A stretch of 7,163 bases of DNA from Treponema sp. UBA4319. Lineage in GTDB: Bacteria > Spirochaetota > Spirochaetia > Treponematales > Treponemataceae. Location of the stretch: assembly GCA_002393865.1 (NCBI GenBank), contig DGUD01000148.1, positions 1 through 7,163 on the forward strand, written 5' to 3'. How positions within the stretch are numbered: position 1 is the stretch's first letter; the number at the start of each line of letters is the position of its first letter. The position numbers and the translations under genes were made by a program. The notes beneath the pieces were generated by a model. That model ran no database searches, was not told the DNA's origin, and saw only the letters and a list, made by a program, of their open reading frames with translations. Positions 4,439 through 7,163 of the stretch are shown piece after piece.

Positions 4439-6823
4439 TTATTTTCTGTCTTTCAGCAGCACGGCAAAGGGATTGTACTTCATGCCGTCATCGCTGCCGT
4501 AGCTCTGCCGCTCGCGGAAGTTCCGCTCCCCGCGCTGGCCGGAAGACTTGGCCGCAGGACGAGCGCCGCCCTTCTTTACCACGACGACGCGTTTTTTAGC
4601 GGAGGAAGAAGGCGCAGAGCCGCCGCCCATGCCTTCATGCTGCAGACGGGAAGCCGCGTCTGATTTGAGGGAAAGACTGATACGGCGGCGATCCATATCA
4701 AGATCGATGATAGTGAAGTCTTTGACATCGCCAACCTTGATGACTTCCATCGGGTCGGAGACATAGCTGTCGCTCAGCTCGGAGATATGGATAAGCCCCG
4801 TCTCATGCAGCCCTATATCCACAAAGGCGCCAAAATCAACGACGTTCTTTATTTTGCCCGTCACCTTCATACCGACGCTCAAATCCTCAAATTTCACCAC
4901 GCCTTTCTGCATTATCGGAGCCGGGTAGCCTTCGCGGGGGTCGCGGTTCGGCTTTGCAAGCTCGTCCACAATATCGCTGATAGTCGTGGCACCGACGCCA
5001 TATTTTTCTTCAAGCTGCGCGCGGAATTCAGCGGAGATTTTCTCCTTCTTCTGGACGAAAGGAAGAATCTCCTTTGCCACCGCGTAATTCTCCGGGTGCA
5101 CCCAGGTATTGTCCAGCGGATTATCGCTCTCAGGGATTTTCAGGAAGCCCGCGCACTGCTCAAAGGCCTTCGGCCCCAGCCCGCTTACCTTCTTGAGGTC
5201 ATCGCGGCTGGTGATTTTGCCGTTTGCGTCACGGTAAGCGACGATTTTCTTTGCGAGCGAGCTGTTGATGCCGGACACATATTTAAGCAGCGAGGCAGAG
5301 GCTGTGTTCAAGTTCACGCCCACGCGGTTCACCACGGAACCGACGACCTCGTCCAGCGTGTCGGACAGTTTTTTCTGATTTACGTCATGCTGGTACAAGC
5401 CGACGCCGATGGCCTTCGGATCGATTTTGACCAGCTCCGCCAGCGGATCCTGCAGGCGGCGCCCCATGCTGATGGCACCCCTGATAGTAAGGTCAAGCTC
5501 CGGGAATTCCTCTCGCGCAATATCGGACGCGGAATAGACGGAAGCGCCGCTCTCATCCACGACCGTGTAGCGGACATCGGGATAATTCTCGCTGATGACC
5601 TTGCTCACAATGGCCTGCACTTCCTGGCTGCCGGTACCGTTCCCCACGGCGACCACCTGGATATTGTATTTTTTTATGGCGGCTTTTACCAGATTGTATG
5701 CCTCATCCGGGGCAGCGACCTGCTTCATCAGGAAATAGCCCAGATACTTTCCGGTCTCGTCCAGTGCGGCGCACTTTGTGCCCGTGCGGATGCCGGGGTC
5801 AACGCCAAGCACGCGGCTTCCTTTGATGGGCTGCGTCATCAGCAGATTCTTCAGGTTCTCGCTGAATATACCGATGCCGTGCTCATCAGCCGCATCGCTC
5901 TCGTCGCTGCGAATTTCGCGGAGCACAGCGGGAGAAAGCAGGCGCACGACGCCGTCCTCCACCGCATCGGCGCATGCCTTGTTATGCAGCTTGAATTTTT
6001 TCTGAATCTCCTTTACGGCGGCATCCACATCCACATTGAGCGTCACCTCAAGCGCCCCTTCCCGCTCGGCACGGTTTATCGCCAGAATACGGTGGGGCTT
6101 CACCTGATTGAGCGGCTCGCTGTAATCCCAGTACATTTTGTAGGTGGAAGTCTTTTCCGCAGTCTCGGCATCCTGACCTTCAGGTACGATGCCCTTGGTC
6201 TCGATGGTGCCTTCCGCCATATACAGCTCGTGGACGGCCTCGCGGTTCTTGGAATCCTGAGAGACCCGCTCGGCAACGATATCCTTTGCCCCCTGAATCG
6301 CATCCTCAACGGAGGGAACATCAAGCTCGGGATGCTCAGCATCAGTCCGGACAAATTCAGCGGCTTTTGCCTCAAGGGCAGCGTCGTCCAGCTCAAGCAT
6401 GGCATCGGCAAGCGGCTCCAGCCCCTTCTCCGCGGCAGCCATGCCACGGGTCTTCTTCTTCTTCTTGAATGGCGCCCACAAATCCTCAAGCTCTGTAAGC
6501 GTCTTTGCGCCCATCGCCGCGTTGTACAGCGTCTCGGTCAGCTTGCCCTGCCCGAATATGCCCCGCACAATCTCAAGACGGCGTTCCTCCAGATTTTTAT
6601 ATGAAGTAAAGAGATGGTCGCAGTCTCGCACCTGAACCTCGTCCAGCGAGCCATGCTTCTCCTTACGGTAGCGGGAAATAAAAGGAATGGTGCAGCCTTC
6701 CTGCACCAGGCTGATGACGGCACTGACCTGGGCAATCTTGATGCCCAGCTCCTCCGCGATTTTTTTCATGATTTCGACTTCATTGACCTGCAATGCGTCT
6801 ATCTGTTCTTGCGTAAATTCCAT
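4439..6823 (-). CDS. tex: Tex RNA-binding protein (transcription accessory protein)
   Basis: A 794-residue, full-length Tex protein, the bacterial relative of eukaryotic Spt6, which binds RNA in the cytoplasm and affects transcription. The N-terminal helical domain includes IPFISRYRKEKHGSLDEVQVRD (residues 46-67) and LWAPFKKKKKTR (115-126). A YqgF/RNase H-like domain starts at about 335 with VLGVDPGIRTGTKCA (338-352). A helix-hairpin-helix region spans about 500-563 (NLNTASASLLKYVSGI, then VSGLGPKAFEQCAGFL). One S1 RNA-binding domain follows at about 648-718 (GMKVTGKIKNVVDFGAFVDIGLHETGLIHIS). The tail (730-794) is basic, glycine- and serine-rich and probably disordered. The ATG at 6823 has no ribosome-binding site, and the predicted mRNA starts about three bases upstream. 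Met19 (MKKIAEELGI), closer to where many Tex proteins begin, is an alternative but also lacks a site. It appears monocistronic, convergent to the glycosylase gene. Confidence 0.97.
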   Translation of the reverse strand: MEFTQEQIDALQVNEVEIMKKIAEELGIKIAQVSAVISLVQEGCTIPFISRYRKEKHGSLDEVQVRDCDHLFTSYKNLEERRLEIVRGIFGQGKLTETLYNAAMGAKTLTELEDLWAPFKKKKKTRGMAAAEKGLEPLADAMLELDDAALEAKAAEFVRTDAEHPELDVPSVEDAIQGAKDIVAERVSQDSKNREAVHELYMAEGTIETKGIVPEGQDAETAEKTSTYKMYWDYSEPLNQVKPHRILAINRAEREGALEVTLNVDVDAAVKEIQKKFKLHNKACADAVEDGVVRLLSPAVLREIRSDESDAADEHGIGIFSENLKNLLMTQPIKGSRVLGVDPGIRTGTKCAALDETGKYLGYFLMKQVAAPDEAYNLVKAAIKKYNIQVVAVGNGTGSQEVQAIVSKVISENYPDVRYTVVDESGASVYSASDIAREEFPELDLTIRGAISMGRRLQDPLAELVKIDPKAIGVGLYQHDVNQKKLSDTLDEVVGSVVNRVGVNLNTASASLLKYVSGINSSLAKKIVAYRDANGKITSRDDLKKVSGLGPKAFEQCAGFLKIPESDNPLDNTWVHPENYAVAKEILPFVQKKEKISAEFRAQLEEKYGVGATTISDIVDELAKPNRDPREGYPAPIMQKGVVKFEDLSVGMKVTGKIKNVVDFGAFVDIGLHETGLIHISELSDSYVSDPMEVIKVGDVKDFTIIDLDMDRRRISLSLKSDAASRLQHEGMGGGSAPSSSAKKRVVVVKKGGARPAAKSSGQRGERNFRERQSYGSDDGMKYNPFAVLLKDRK

Positions 6824-6825
6824 AG

Positions 6826-6861
6826 GAACTGTATTTTACCGAAAAAGCGGCCTGTCGTAAA
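6826..6861 (-). promoter_or_regulatory. promoter of tex (predicted leaderless)
   Basis: On the minus strand TTTACG (6861-6856), a 17-base spacer and TAAAAT (6838-6833). The -10 box ends nine bases before the ATG, so initiation near 6826 leaves almost no leader. The -35 match is only four of six, so an unseen upstream promoter remains possible. Confidence 0.45.
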
Positions 6862-6864
6862 GTG

Positions 6865-6872
6865 GGCAGCGC
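6865..6872. repeat. left copy of 8-bp direct repeat GGCAGCGC
   Basis: GGCAGCGC here is repeated at 7114-7121, one copy beside each end of the inverted-repeat element. It may be a target-site duplication, although the right copy overlaps the terminal repeat by three bases. Chance is not excluded. Confidence 0.3.
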
Positions 6873-6901
6873 CCCTGCAGCCAGGGCTTCAGCATGAAAA
6901 C

Positions 6902-6998
6902 AAAAATGCGCTCCCAGCGGAAAAACACCCGGACTGCCGGTTGCACGCTTCGCTTTGCAAATGGCAGCCCGGGTGTTTTTCCGCTTCCGCGCATTTTT
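6902..6998. repeat. 97-base near-perfect hairpin
   Basis: Outer arms AAAAATGCGC (6902-6911) and GCGCATTTTT (6989-6998) pair perfectly, followed by a small internal loop. Then GCGGAAAAACACCCGG (6917-6932) pairs with 6969-6984 over 16 bp, CTGCC (6934-6938) with GGCAG (6963-6967), and TTGCA (6941-6945) with TGCAA (6956-6960). On the plus strand it ends in a run of six T's (6994-6999), so it could also terminate transcription in that direction. Confidence 0.75.
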
Positions 6999-7032
6999 TA
7001 TGTTGGATCCTTGGCTTTTGTAGCATAAAAAA
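6994..7032. repeat. alternative hairpin competing with the 97-base hairpin
   Basis: TTTTTTATG (6994-7002) is complementary to CATAAAAAA (7024-7032) with a 21-base loop. Its left arm uses five bases that also belong to the outer stem of the hairpin at 6902-6998, so the two pairings exclude each other in part. Confidence 0.5.
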
Positions 7033-7065
7033 GAAAATCATCTTAAAACAGTTTACATGATTTTC
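7033..7065. repeat. third hairpin of the element
   Basis: GAAAATCAT (7033-7041) is an exact inverted repeat of ATGATTTTC (7057-7065). Inside it TAAA (7044-7047) can pair with TTTA (7052-7055). It abuts the preceding hairpin with no gap. The stretch 7066-7098 beyond it shows nothing I can name. Confidence 0.6.
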
Positions 7066-7113
7066 CACTACCGCGTCCGTCTTCAGATAAAATACATCTC
7101 ATGCTGAAGCCCT

Positions 7114-7121
7114 GGCAGCGC
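7114..7121. repeat. right copy of 8-bp direct repeat GGCAGCGC
   Basis: Second copy of the repeat at 6865-6872, overlapping the last three bases of the right terminal repeat. Confidence 0.3.
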
Positions 7122-7133
7122 ATCCGGGTCCCA

Positions 7134-7162
7134 TTGACTTTTTGTGCGCCGCATGTTAACCT
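7134..7162 (+). promoter_or_regulatory. possible promoter reading off the right edge
   Basis: TTGACT (7134-7139), a 17-base spacer and TAACCT (7157-7162). The -35 box is good and resembles that of the AraC promoter (TTGACTTTT in both); the -10 box is poor. It would serve a plus-strand gene outside the window. Confidence 0.25.
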
Positions 7163-7163
7163 T

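Larger units (their letters stand above)
6880..7116. repeat. 237-bp structured element with 18-bp terminal inverted repeats
   Basis: Bases 6880-6897 (GCCAGGGCTTCAGCATGA) are the exact reverse complement of 7099-7116. They enclose three further hairpins (6902-6998, 6994-7032 and 7033-7065), so a transcript or single strand could fold into a closed stem with branches. The element sits between the tex promoter and the right edge and contains no convincing gene. The structure could be a miniature inverted-repeat transposon, a structured RNA, or a dispersed palindromic repeat; the sequence alone does not decide. Confidence 0.7.

Noticed and set aside
4787..6604. 605-codon open frame on the plus strand, opposite tex
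   Set aside because: Its codons lie exactly opposite tex codons, so it stays open simply because tex lacks TTA, CTA and TCA codons there. tex has clear domains throughout, and the antisense product shows no family motif and no ribosome-binding site that I can see.
6894..7028. 44-codon plus-strand frame inside the inverted-repeat element
   Set aside because: It consists of translated hairpin arms, has only a weak AGGG upstream, and the pairing explains the sequence better than coding does.
6614..7060. 148-codon plus-strand frame from the tex 5' end into the inverted-repeat element
   Set aside because: Half of it is antisense to tex and the rest translates the hairpin arms; no ribosome-binding site or family features.
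7099..7163. Integron attC site at the right edge (GTTAACC near 7155)
   Set aside because: GTTAACC does not fit the GTTRRRY core, no matching RYYYAAC partner is found, and no gene cassette is visible.
1..7163. CRISPR array, tRNA or rRNA gene
   Set aside because: No regularly spaced repeats and no tRNA cloverleaf or conserved rRNA stretch was seen on either strand.

Overview
The window (7,163 bases, roughly 55% G+C by eye) looks like ordinary bacterial chromosome with compact genes, mostly on the minus strand. Most start codons have a good GGAGG-type ribosome-binding site, and several genes have sigma70-like -35/-10 promoters. The gene set, and the wording of the Tex protein in particular, would fit a fairly G+C-rich host-associated Treponema or a clostridium-like bacterium. 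That assignment is a low-confidence impression; there is no rRNA or other decisive marker here.

Layout. (1) 1-89: the broken end of an IS30-type transposase, running in from beyond the left edge. (2) 73-1202, minus: a two-gene operon of a flavin reductase-like FMN protein followed by a Nudix hydrolase, with a strong promoter at 1268-1303. (3) 1327-2597, minus: a Cys-rich DUF3795 protein, and upstream of it an AraC-type regulator whose mRNA is predicted to be leaderless. (4) 2598-2771: the AraC promoter and a possible 28-codon plus-strand gene. (5) 2772-3420, minus: an XRE-type regulator coupled to an unrecognised 74-residue protein. (6) 3421-3618: a divergent promoter region with a 17-bp palindrome touching both -35 boxes. 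(7) 3619-4317, plus: a hypoxanthine (deoxyinosine)-DNA glycosylase with unusual low-complexity additions. (8) 4318-4438: a long hairpin between convergent genes. (9) 4439-6823, minus: a full-length Tex RNA-binding protein, also predicted leaderless. (10) 6824-7163: no convincing gene, but a densely folded 237-bp inverted-repeat element.

How the parts may work together. The XRE regulator, its small partner and the glycosylase share a divergent control region, so the regulator plausibly controls itself and the repair gene. Flavin reductase and Nudix are translationally coupled. AraC and DUF3795 are neighbours with separate promoters. The observations most worth a second look are the 237-bp structured element upstream of tex, the XRE/glycosylase operator region, the two predicted leaderless mRNAs and the insert in the glycosylase. 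I see no clear new multi-gene defence or biosynthetic system.
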